Shown piece after piece: positions 1-5,490 of a stretch of DNA of 5,490 nt. The notes beneath the pieces are model-generated. The model made no database searches. It was not told the origin of the DNA and saw only the letters and a program-made list of their open reading frames with translations. The stretch comes from JAKVCB01 sp963578605 (GTDB taxonomy: Bacteria > Planctomycetota > Planctomycetia > Pirellulales > Lacipirellulaceae). The stretch covers positions 1 through 5,490 of the forward strand of contig CAUZEA010000216.1 in assembly GCA_963578605.1 (NCBI GenBank). The letters run 5' to 3'. Positions within the stretch are counted from its first letter, which is position 1; each line of letters begins with the position of its first letter. Made by a program: the position numbers and the translations under genes.

Positions 1-159
1 GTCGCTGTCGTTGTCATTTCATCCGAACTCGCCGAAGTCATGGCGATCAGTGACCGTGTCATCACCATGCGGGAAGGCTGCATCACCGGCGAGTTGAACG
101 CCCTGGAGGCAACGGAAGAGACACTGATGAGCAGAATGGCGATCGAGAACATCACATGA
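1..159 (+). CDS. Sugar ABC transporter ATP-binding protein, C-terminal end (RbsA/MglA/XylG class), 5'-truncated by window edge
   Basis: Frame 1 is open from the first base and encodes 52 residues before TGA at 157-159. The segment VVVISSELAEVMAISDRVITM followed by a REG turn is the end of the second nucleotide-binding domain in double-ATPase monosaccharide importers: the switch (H-loop) region, where this class usually has S-S-E in place of the histidine, then the conserved SDR and M-x-EG strand. The protein would sit on the cytoplasmic face and power uptake through the permease encoded next. Its TGA overlaps the permease ATG (ATGA, 156-159), a strong sign of one operon and translational coupling. 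The sugar cannot be named from this fragment. The class is confident; calling it rbsA specifically is not justified. Confidence 0.9.
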   Translation, partial: VAVVVISSELAEVMAISDRVITMREGCITGELNALEATEETLMSRMAIENIT

Positions 160-1172
160 CTACGGAACAAGAACAACGCTCGGTTGGCAGTTGGGGTCGT
201 GGCGCGGTCGCGTTTCTGGAACGATTCGGTATTCTAATTTTTCTGGTACTGCTGATGGTTTTTTTCTATTCGCAGAACAACCGTTTTCTATCACAACGTA
301 ATATCTTTAACATTCTGACCGAGGTTTCCATCTATGGCGTGATTGCGGTCGGCATGACTTATGTCATTCTCACGGCAGGGATCGACCTGTCGGTCGGTTC
401 GGTTCTTGCGTTCGCGGCGATGTGTGGTGCCGTGATTGCCAAGGGGGCATCCGAAGACCGCTTTTCTTCAGGTTCCAACGTTGACACCGGTTGGGCGGCT
501 GCCATGGCGACAGCCTGCATGGTGGGCCTTGTGGCCGGCTGGATTCACGGACTGGCGACCACCAAGCTCAAGGTACCGCCTTTCGTTGTGACGCTGGGAG
601 GCATGACGGTTTGGCGGGGGGCAACGCTCGTACTGGGCAAAGGTGGTCCGATCTCCGGCTTCGACGATTCGTACCGCATGTGGGGAAAGGGTGAGTTGTG
701 GGGAGTTCCGGTTCCTATAGTGGTGTTTGCGATTGTCGCAATCCTTGGCCATATCGTATTGCGATACACACCTTTCGGGCGAAAGGTCTACGCGGTTGGC
801 TGTAACCGGGAAGCGGCGCGGCTGGTGGGTGTGAACACGGATCGGGTCATCACGAGCGTCTATGTCATCGTCGGCCTGCTGTCGGGCCTGGCAGGGTTTC
901 TTCTATCTGCAAGGTTAAGCTCTGCCGAAGCCGTCGCGGGGGAAATGTTCGAATTGCGTGTGATTGCCTCGGTCGTCATTGGCGGCACCAGTCTGTTCGG
1001 CGGAATTGGCGGTATCGGCGGCACCGTGGTCGGAGCCATCCTGATTGGCGTTTTAATCAATGGACTGGTGATCATGAATGTCGGTGCCTATTATCAGCAA
1101 ATTATTATCGGTGTCATTATCGTACTTGCCGTGGCTTTCGACACCTTTGCAAAATCGCACCGTTCACGGTAG
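156..1172 (+). CDS. Sugar ABC transporter permease, RbsC/XylH/MglC-type (BPD_transp_2 family)
   Basis: This is a complete 338-residue integral membrane permease, the usual length for the family (about 310-350). It forms the inner-membrane channel of a monosaccharide importer, normally as a dimer with the double-domain ATPase encoded just upstream. Visible landmarks are a hydrophobic helix at about 23-39, the hallmark AVGMTYVILTAGIDLSVGS at 64-82, VPPFVVTLGGM at 140-150, RYTPFGRKVYAVG at 203-215 followed by NREAARLVGVN (the cytoplasmic ATPase-contact region), VIASVVIGGTSLFGG at 269-283, and a hydrophobic C-terminal stretch 291-328. The ATG start is fixed by the 4-base overlap with the ATPase stop; there is only a weak purine tract before it, which fits translational coupling. 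Residues 98-112 form a polar insertion between two membrane segments. Substrate is unknown: ribose, xylose, galactose and rhamnose permeases look alike at this level. Confidence 0.95.
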   Translation: MTTEQEQRSVGSWGRGAVAFLERFGILIFLVLLMVFFYSQNNRFLSQRNIFNILTEVSIYGVIAVGMTYVILTAGIDLSVGSVLAFAAMCGAVIAKGASEDRFSSGSNVDTGWAAAMATACMVGLVAGWIHGLATTKLKVPPFVVTLGGMTVWRGATLVLGKGGPISGFDDSYRMWGKGELWGVPVPIVVFAIVAILGHIVLRYTPFGRKVYAVGCNREAARLVGVNTDRVITSVYVIVGLLSGLAGFLLSARLSSAEAVAGEMFELRVIASVVIGGTSLFGGIGGIGGTVVGAILIGVLINGLVIMNVGAYYQQIIIGVIIVLAVAFDTFAKSHRSR

Positions 1173-1724
1173 GTCAATCACCAACGTCGTCCGGATAAAA
1201 CGAGCGCTGCGTGATTTCCATTGATCATCCCCACGTGGTTGGGACGGAATGGTCCGAATTCCGCGTCGGAGTGGCACGTATTTTCCCATGACGCGCGAAT
1301 ACAAAGTCGTGCGACGTCAGGGAACTTGGCACGTTGAACCAGTGACGCGCATTAAAAGTGTTTCCTGGTAACTCGTGGCTGGTGTTCTTGTTTCGAGTTC
1401 AAACAAAACTCCCTCGAAGGAGCTTGATGGCTATCTGAAGGAAGCGGAGTCTTTGGTCGCCGATCTGCCGGCGGAACAGCAGCGATTTAAGGATCGCATC
1501 ACCCATCAACGCCACGGATTCGAATTGGCCCGACAAAGAAGCGATCTTCGCGACACAATGCACGGTGCGCCGCCCAAGGTAGTTTCAGCCAGCAGAACAT
1601 GACGTTAGGTTGCCGGTATGGTGGTCAAACAGTTGGCCTTGTTTTGGCAATCTTTCTCAGACAATATTGCAGGCTGTAGAGCTAATCGCCCCCCCCGCCC
1701 TTTTTGTTGGGAAGTTGCCGCTGC
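1173..1724. other. 552-base gap between permease and membrane protein gene; mostly without a recognisable gene
   Basis: No frame here gives a clearly recognised protein. I see no strong stem-loop plus T-run directly after the permease stop, so the operon's terminator is not identified. Frame 1 is unusually open from 1225 to 1602 except for one TAA at 1369-1371; its downstream half is listed separately as a possible gene remnant. The octamer TGGCACGT occurs twice (1272-1279 and 1327-1334). An 8-base C run (1689-1696), a GCCC and a T run lie just before the next gene. No convincing promoter for that gene was found; TTGTTT at 1639 and CAATAT at 1662 are 17 bases apart but match the consensus poorly. 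Confidence 0.5.
1375..1602 (+). pseudogene. Possible remnant or small hypothetical protein, 75 codons, helical and charged
   Basis: An open stretch from GTG at 1375 to TGA at 1600-1602, with an in-frame TAA only two codons before the GTG. Residues 15-60 read as amphipathic helix rich in E, K, R, Q and L (for example KELDGYLKEAESLVADLP, then FKDRITHQRHGFELARQ), with GC-rich third positions that look protein-like. The same frame is also open upstream from 1225 to the TAA. The helical pattern of YL-x-EAE-x-L, then R-I and GFELAR, recalls the C-terminal helical part of some large secreted carbohydrate-related proteins (DUF4838-like). That resemblance is from memory and weak. There is no good ribosome binding site, so a decayed C-terminal fragment is as likely as a real small protein; pure chance is also possible. 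Confidence 0.25.
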
Positions 1725-2513
1725 ATGTTCATCTCATTCGCTCTTTTGAATGTTATCGTAACCGTGCTGATTCTCTTCTTCGTTACCCTGGCCACGTTCG
1801 CCATCGCCAAGTTTAATTTGGCCCGGGGCACCCCGGAGACCAAGAAACTCCTGGAGACGAAGGAAAACTTGGCTCCATTCAAGGCGATTTGCACTTTGGC
1901 AAAGGGGGCAGCGTTTTATGCTTTCTTTATTGCGGAATTCCATTTTTCACCCGAGGGTTGGGTATGCCTGGTGCTGGCAGTCCTCGGAATTATTTTCGTT
2001 GGGTACCTGATTCGCAAAAAGAGGTTTCCGCCGCCGAAGACGAAGATTAAGGGGAAGAACAAGGATAAGTACGTTGTTTCCCGGAGTCCGGATGAGACCA
2101 AGGCGTGGTGCTGGAAATGCCGGGAACATACCCGGGTTAAAAAGAAAGACGGTGGCTGTTCGAATTGCGGTGGCAGCAGTTATCGCATGAATGTGCCGAT
2201 CGGTGATCGCAAGGCAGGCTACGGTTGTACTGGCTGCGCAGTGGTCCCTCCTCTGTTGCTAACGCTCTGTGCGTTGATGTTCGTAACGAATCGTCAGAAC
2301 CTGATGGTAGTCGTGGCACTGGCAGTGTTCTGGTTCCTGCTCGTTGTCGGTTTTCCTATCGTCTTTCTCTATCGCTACCGAACCTGGATGAAGTGGGCCC
2401 GACGACGGCGACAGTATCCGTATGGTACGGATCCAGAGGATTTGGAAGAGGAGGATCTTCCGCCACCGGTTGTTGACAAGAGAGACGGGTTTCTCAGCGA
2501 CGAGGATCTTTAA
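1725..2513 (+). CDS. Hypothetical multi-pass membrane protein with CxxC-CxxC zinc-ribbon-like loop
   Basis: I do not recognise this 262-residue protein. Hydrophobic segments lie at about 6-28, 52-72 (weaker), 78-96, 172-188 and 193-215. Positively charged stretches follow the first (KFNLARGTPETKK), the third (RKKRFPPPKTKIKGKNKDK, 97-115) and the last (RYRTWMKWARRRRQ, 217-230). By the positive-inside rule this gives five helices, with the 97-171 loop and the C-terminal tail in the cytoplasm. That loop carries CWKC at 129-132 and CSNC at 145-148, spaced like a zinc ribbon, plus CTGC at 168-171 at the edge of helix four. The tail is acidic (DPEDLEEEDLPPP) and ends SDEDL. I prefer ATG 1725 over TTG 1704: it starts the hydrophobic helix and has GGGAAG about ten bases upstream. 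It has no close partner: 552 bases to the gene before, 441 to the gene after. Zinc binding and any role in sensing are inference. Confidence 0.8.
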   Translation: MFISFALLNVIVTVLILFFVTLATFAIAKFNLARGTPETKKLLETKENLAPFKAICTLAKGAAFYAFFIAEFHFSPEGWVCLVLAVLGIIFVGYLIRKKRFPPPKTKIKGKNKDKYVVSRSPDETKAWCWKCREHTRVKKKDGGCSNCGGSSYRMNVPIGDRKAGYGCTGCAVVPPLLLTLCALMFVTNRQNLMVVVALAVFWFLLVVGFPIVFLYRYRTWMKWARRRRQYPYGTDPEDLEEEDLPPPVVDKRDGFLSDEDL

Positions 2514-2806
2514 GGTCGCAATCTGGTCGCCCCGCACGACGGTCAGGTCACGACAGTTCAAACGGGAAGCCCTCACGGCGGAAAATCGCCAGCGATTTGA
2601 GGATTTCCAAAAGTGGTTGGCTACCACGCGTCAACACCATGCTCAACCAGCGGGTTATTGGCCCGCGCTTCTGCCTCACTATTACTACGGCCGGCTCGGT
2701 GCCCGTATCAATCACAGGCTGAGACAATTCGACGCGGCGGGTGTCGTTGAGACATCTGACTGATCAGCGGAACAACCTCGAACGGTATGGAATGGAACAT
2801 TTCAAT

Positions 2807-2923
2807 ATGAAACGCCAAATGCACCGTCGAGAATGGCTGAGGAAGACGGCCACGGCGCCGGCCGTGGAAATAGGTCCCTGGGGGAAAGAAATCGCTTGCA
2901 TCAGGTTTCGACCACGTAGATAA
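2807..2923 (+). pseudogene. Short frame with twin-arginine-like motif; possible decayed 5' end of an exported-protein gene
   Basis: From ATG 2807 to TAA 2921-2923 this encodes 38 residues beginning MKRQMHRREWLRKTATAPA. The HRREWLRK portion looks like the start of a Tat signal peptide as seen in many Planctomycetota proteins (RR-x-F/W-L). The expected hydrophobic stretch does not follow: after TATAPAV the sequence becomes polar and stops. The other two frames do not restore a hydrophobic segment either. It ends 31 bases before the DUF1501 start, in a different frame. It may be a remnant of a lost Tat-exported gene, a tiny leader frame, or coincidence. The GC hairpin at 2850-2867 lies inside it. 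Confidence 0.2.
2850..2867 (+). repeat. Perfect 7-bp inverted repeat (GC-rich hairpin) upstream of the DUF1501 gene
   Basis: CCACGGC (2850-2856), loop GCCG, GCCGTGG (2861-2867). In RNA this would be a compact, stable stem-loop. It is followed by AAATAGG, not by a T run, so it is not a standard intrinsic terminator. It lies 87 bases before the GTG of the DUF1501 gene and could be part of a 5' untranslated region, a protein-binding site, or a chance feature of GC-rich DNA. Confidence 0.45.
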
Positions 2924-2954
2924 TGTTCTGGTTCGCTCAGTATGGGGGTCACAC

Positions 2955-4244
2955 GTGCTTCATTCGCGACGGCATTTTCTCAGAGTCGGTGCAGTTCCGC
3001 TTGGCGGTCTCAGCTTGCCGCGTATTCTCCGGGCACGGGAGGAGGCGACAAAACGGGGCGCGCAGCCACGCGCTACGTCGGTCATCTTTCTGGAGCTCGC
3101 CGGTGGACCGAGCCAGTTCGAAACGTATGATCCGAAACCTGCTGCGCCATTAGAGTGTCGCGGTCCCTTCGGCGTGGTGCGCACCAAACTACCCGGGATC
3201 GTCTTCAGTGAGCTCATGGCCGAGCAGGCGAAGATGGCGGACCGGCTGGCCATCGTACGCACGGTCACCCATCCCAGTAACTCGCACGATCCTTCCAGTC
3301 ACCTGAGCATGACGGGCTACTACAAGACGGGCCCCAAGGGCGGTCCGAACCAGACACCATGTATCGGTTCGGTGACGGCCAAGGTCATCGGTCCGCAGCA
3401 TCCCCAGATGCCCGCTTATGTCGCGGTTCCGGGGGTCATGCGCAACGGCCGGGCCGCCTTCCTCGGCCCGGGGTTCGATCCGTTCGTCGTGGGTGACGAC
3501 CCGAATAAAGAGGATTTCCGGGTCCAGAACCTGGAGCCCTTTGAGGGACTGAGCGAAGATCGCTACGTGGGACGTCTTTCGTTAGCCGACCGTCTGGACG
3601 GGGTGCGCCGCATTGTCGATGACCGGGGCGTCACGGAAGCGATGGATCGCTTCACCCTGCATGCCCTCGACCTGATCACCGGCGAGCGAGCGCGGCGGGC
3701 GTTCGACGTTGCCAGGGAGGAGGATGCTGTGCGCCAGCGCTATGGCCGCAACACCGTCGGCCAAAGCATGCTGCTGGCCCGCAGGCTGGTTGAAGCGGGA
3801 GTGACGTTTGTGTCGGTGCGCGTGACCGGCTGGGACGACCACGTCGACCTCACGCAGAGAATGCGCGAAAAGGGACCGAACTTTGACCGCGGTGTGGCGG
3901 CGCTGGTCAGCGACCTCTACCAGCGTGGCCTGGAGCGCGATGTCCTGGTGGTGGCCATTGGTGAGTTCGGCCGTACACCTCACATGAACGAAAAAGCCGG
4001 CCGTGACCATTGGGGGGCACTGATGAGCGTGCTTTTCGCTGGGGGTGGCCTGCAGGTCGGGCAGGTGATTGGGCGTTCCAACTCCAAGGGCGAGAGGCCG
4101 ATCGAGGCGCCCTACCGGCCGGAGAACGTGCTGGCGATGATCTACCGGCACCTCGGAATCGACCCGTCCATGATGTTTGAAGATTTGAGCGGGCGGCCCC
4201 GCCACCTGCTCGAAGAGAGAAGGCTGATCACCGAACTTCTCTGA
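2955..4244 (+). CDS. DUF1501 family protein with Tat-type signal (alkaline phosphatase/sulfatase-like fold)
   Basis: The product is 429 residues, close to the usual family length. The N-terminus LHSRRHFLRVGAVPLGGLS with LPRILRA is a twin-arginine signal (RR at 5-6), so export as a folded protein is expected. Family landmarks are FLELAGGPSQFETYDPKP (45-62), THPSNSHDPSSHLSMTGY (105-122), GWDDHVDL (292-299) and IGEFGRTPHMNEKAGRDHW (335-353). DUF1501 proteins are related in fold to metal-dependent sulfatases and phosphatases, and the conserved D, H, E and N residues above are the likely metal site. Their biochemical activity is not established, and no substrate is claimed. Start: GTG 2955 is the only usual start codon in this frame after the TAG at 2871-2873, with GGGGG (2944-2948) as ribosome binding site. 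These genes usually neighbour a DUF1553/DUF1549 cytochrome-like gene in Planctomycetota; none is present here on either side. Confidence 0.92.
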   Translation: MLHSRRHFLRVGAVPLGGLSLPRILRAREEATKRGAQPRATSVIFLELAGGPSQFETYDPKPAAPLECRGPFGVVRTKLPGIVFSELMAEQAKMADRLAIVRTVTHPSNSHDPSSHLSMTGYYKTGPKGGPNQTPCIGSVTAKVIGPQHPQMPAYVAVPGVMRNGRAAFLGPGFDPFVVGDDPNKEDFRVQNLEPFEGLSEDRYVGRLSLADRLDGVRRIVDDRGVTEAMDRFTLHALDLITGERARRAFDVAREEDAVRQRYGRNTVGQSMLLARRLVEAGVTFVSVRVTGWDDHVDLTQRMREKGPNFDRGVAALVSDLYQRGLERDVLVVAIGEFGRTPHMNEKAGRDHWGALMSVLFAGGGLQVGQVIGRSNSKGERPIEAPYRPENVLAMIYRHLGIDPSMMFEDLSGRPRHLLEERRLITELL

Positions 4245-4325
4245 TTCCCCGGCAAGCTTTCGCGCCATGTCTGCACAGGTCACTATGGAGAAAGCAAGCC
4301 AACTCGTCAGTTGCCTCCTGTTTGC

Positions 4326-4382
4326 TGAAACCTTCTTCAAGAGGGCGAAGCGGCGTAGGAACTGTTTGAAACCGGTTCTTCA
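4326..4382. promoter_or_regulatory. Imperfect direct repeat containing LacI-operator-like palindrome AACCGGTT
   Basis: TGAAACC-TTCTTCA (4326-4339) recurs as TGAAACCGGTTCTTCA (4367-4382); the second copy differs only by a GG insertion, and the copies start 41 bases apart. The second copy includes the perfect palindrome AACCGGTT (4370-4377) with a central CpG, a form typical of LacI-family sugar-regulator operators (compare TGAAACCGGTTTCA-type sites). The first copy lacks the palindrome. The position, 136 bases or more before the start codon of a secreted carbohydrate-related gene, fits a regulatory role. No regulator gene is visible in the window, and an 8-base palindrome can occur by chance. 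Confidence 0.3.
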
Positions 4383-4497
4383 CATGGGCATGGACAGGTC
4401 CAATGGAATTCCAGTCCGCGTTGAAGTGTTGGGTGGCGGATCATAAATTGGACCCGTGGTATTTGACAGATGTTTAGCACTTTTGACCCTGAACCAC

Positions 4498-4505
4498 AGA
4501 GGTGA
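4498..4505 (+). promoter_or_regulatory. Ribosome binding site for the propeller gene
   Basis: AGAGGTGA lies 12 bases before the ATG at 4518. It is a good anti-SD match at slightly long spacing. An in-frame TGA at 4503-4505 rules out any start further upstream, so ATG 4518 is the first possible start. Confidence 0.55.
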
Positions 4506-4517
4506 ACTTTCAGAACC

Positions 4518-5490
4518 ATGTTACTCAAGCACACTCTTTTTCTATTGTTCGTCTTCCTCGTCATTTTCTGCTCCTCGTCGAGAGCGGAGGAGGTTGATAT
4601 CGGGTCACGGTTGGAACTGTTTGTTGACGACTTGCTTATCGAACGGATGACGGACGGCCTGAGTCTGAAGCTTCACACACCCCGACCGGCGGAAGAGGTG
4701 TTCATTTTCGACAAGCCGTGGGAAGGTTCGACGGCTGCGTACGTATCGATCCTCCGGGACGGAGAACTCTACCGCATGTACTACCGCGGTGGCCTGGGCA
4801 CCCCGGACCACCCTCACGTCTGCATCTGTTACGCGGAGAGCCGGGACGGTCTGCACTGGACGAAGCCCGAACTGAACCTCTTCGAATACGCGGGTTCAAA
4901 GAAAAACAATATCATCTGGATGGGAGTCGGGTCACACTGTGCTTTGGGTGTTTTTCGCGACACCAATCCCAATAGCAAGCCGTCCCAACGGTACAAGGCC
5001 CTCTCTTCGGACGGTTACAACAAGCCGGTCTACGCGTTCGGATCACCCGACGGGATCCACTGGGAACTCATGGATCAGCAGCCCGTGATCAATGAAAAAC
5101 AAGGAGCGGTCGCGGCCTACGACAGCCATTTTTCCGCCTGGTGGGATGACACACGTCAACAGTACATCATGTACCATCGGGCCTGGTATCGCCCTGTGGA
5201 AGGTAAGGTCCGCAGCATCGCCACCCGCACGTCGAAGGATTTTTCCAACTGGACCCCGCTGGAATTGCTCGACTTTGGCGAAGCGCAGTTTGAACACCTC
5301 TACACCAACGCGGCCCAGCGCTACTTCCGGGCTCCGCACATCGTCCTGATCTTTCCCAAACGGTTTCTGCCGGGACGCAAGTCACTCGCGGAAGCACCTT
5401 TGGATGGCATTTCGGACGCGGTGTTCGCCAGCAGTCGGGACGGCGTGCACTTCGACCGCCGTTTCATGGAGGCTTTCATCCGTCCGGGGC
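4518..5490 (+). CDS. Secreted glycosidase-like five-bladed beta-propeller protein (GH32/GH43-like fold), 3'-truncated by window edge
   Basis: An open frame runs from ATG 4518 to the window end, giving 324 residues with no stop. Residues 1-23 form a classic signal peptide (MLLKHTLFLLFVFLVIFC, then SSSRA with cleavage expected before EEVD). The mature start GSRLELFVDDLLIERM (29-44) and the segments LYRMYYRGG (84-92), FRDTNPNSKPSQRYKAL (146-162) and AFGSPDGIHWE (173-183) match a family of secreted proteins common in Planctomycetota and Lentisphaerota, usually annotated as hypothetical or glycoside-hydrolase-like with an arabinanase/levansucrase/invertase propeller. A blade-like motif recurs: SRDGLHW (108), SPDGIHW (176), TSKDFSNW (238), SRDGVHF (306). 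I recall family members as roughly 450-520 residues, so about a third may be missing. Acidic residues such as D37/D38, D202 and E259 might be active-site candidates, but I cannot assign them. Enzymatic activity is inferred from fold only. Confidence 0.8.
   Translation, partial: MLLKHTLFLLFVFLVIFCSSSRAEEVDIGSRLELFVDDLLIERMTDGLSLKLHTPRPAEEVFIFDKPWEGSTAAYVSILRDGELYRMYYRGGLGTPDHPHVCICYAESRDGLHWTKPELNLFEYAGSKKNNIIWMGVGSHCALGVFRDTNPNSKPSQRYKALSSDGYNKPVYAFGSPDGIHWELMDQQPVINEKQGAVAAYDSHFSAWWDDTRQQYIMYHRAWYRPVEGKVRSIATRTSKDFSNWTPLELLDFGEAQFEHLYTNAAQRYFRAPHIVLIFPKRFLPGRKSLAEAPLDGISDAVFASSRDGVHFDRRFMEAFIRPG

Larger units (their letters stand above)
2514..2954. other. 441-base gap without a confident gene
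   Basis: Nothing here is recognisable as a complete gene. A + strand frame stays open from inside the preceding gene to 2763, but it has no start codon of its own in the gap, and its translation resembles no family I know. A short inverted repeat GCGGG (2650-2654) / CCCGC (2662-2666) with a 7-base loop lies about 140 bases after the upstream stop and lacks a T run, so it is a poor terminator candidate. The right half holds a short frame with a twin-arginine-like motif (2807-2923) and a perfect GC hairpin (2850-2867), both listed separately. Confidence 0.5.
4245..4517. other. 273-base intergenic region between DUF1501 gene and propeller gene
   Basis: No gene is seen on either strand. A weak two-part stem lies at 4293-4326: CAACT/AGTTG with a CGTC loop (4300-4313), flanked by AGCAA/TTGCT. 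It has no T run, so a terminator for the DUF1501 gene is only possible. Farther on is a palindrome with an imperfect direct repeat (listed separately). A weak promoter candidate is TTGAAG (4421-4426) with CATAAA (4442-4447), but the 15-base spacer is short. TTGACA at 4463-4468 is a perfect -35 match but has no acceptable -10 downstream. The region length suggests that the downstream gene has its own promoter. Confidence 0.5.

Noticed and set aside
1272..1334. Two copies of TGGCACGT (1272-1279 and 1327-1334), resembling the -24 half of sigma-54 promoters.
   Set aside because: Neither is followed at the right spacing by a good TTGCA/TTGCT -12 element (TTCCC and ACCAG are found), and no gene starts sensibly downstream.
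1392..1418. Inverted repeat TTCGAG/CTCGAA around a GTTCAAAC stretch, which briefly suggests a tRNA T-arm.
   Set aside because: No acceptor, D or anticodon arms can be built around it, and the loop is far too long for a tRNA T-loop.
2422..2763. A 113-codon + strand open frame crossing the end of the membrane protein gene into the gap.
   Set aside because: Its only start lies inside the real gene in another frame, the composition is arginine-rich and shadow-like, and nothing in it resembles a known family.
3582..4340. A 252-codon open frame on the - strand.
   Set aside because: It is antisense to the DUF1501 gene, whose motifs are clear across the same bases. The long reverse frame follows from GC-rich codon use.
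4463..4491. Perfect -35 hexamer TTGACA at 4463-4468 before the propeller gene.
   Set aside because: The bases 15-19 positions further on (around ACCCTG) bear no resemblance to a -10 box, so no promoter is claimed.
4337..4564. A 75-codon open frame on the - strand in the last intergenic region.
   Set aside because: No recognisable protein, no ribosome binding site, and it overlaps the signal peptide region of the propeller gene.
4569..4572. Cysteine at residue 18 of the propeller protein as a lipoprotein attachment site.
   Set aside because: The preceding VIF does not match the lipobox (L-A/S-G/A-C), and a normal cleavage site SRA before EEV follows five residues later.

Overview
The window looks like chromosomal DNA of a Planctomycetota bacterium, or a close relative such as a Verrucomicrobiota. 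The evidence is a twin-arginine-exported DUF1501 protein, a secreted beta-propeller glycosidase-like protein of a type common in those phyla, moderate GC content by eye, and long poorly coding gaps. The taxon is inferred from gene content, not from a marker gene. All convincing genes are on the + strand.

Left part (1-1172): the last 52 codons of a sugar-type ABC importer ATPase (RbsA/MglA/XylG class) overlap by 4 bases with a complete RbsC-type permease. This is the 3' end of a monosaccharide importer operon. No binding-protein gene is visible, so it should lie upstream or elsewhere.

Centre (1173-2954): a gene-poor stretch. It holds a possible gene remnant at 1375-1602, one complete unrecognised membrane protein (1725-2513) with a CxxC...CxxC zinc-ribbon-like loop between predicted membrane segments, and a 441-base gap. 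That gap contains a short frame with a twin-arginine-like motif and a perfect 7-bp GC hairpin.

Right part (2955-5490): a complete DUF1501 protein with a Tat-type N-terminus, then a 273-base intergenic region with a LacI-operator-like palindrome inside an imperfect direct repeat. Last is the 5' two thirds or so of a secreted five-bladed-propeller glycosidase-like protein, which starts at 4518 and runs off the window.

Taken together, the window is compatible with a carbohydrate-acquisition neighbourhood: secreted hydrolase-like proteins outside and a sugar importer at the inner membrane. The link between the transporter and the exported proteins is inference from proximity only. I see no mobile element, CRISPR array, tRNA or rRNA. 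I found no clear novel system; the most distinctive items are the membrane zinc-ribbon protein, the propeller protein with its possible operator, and the orphan DUF1501 gene.
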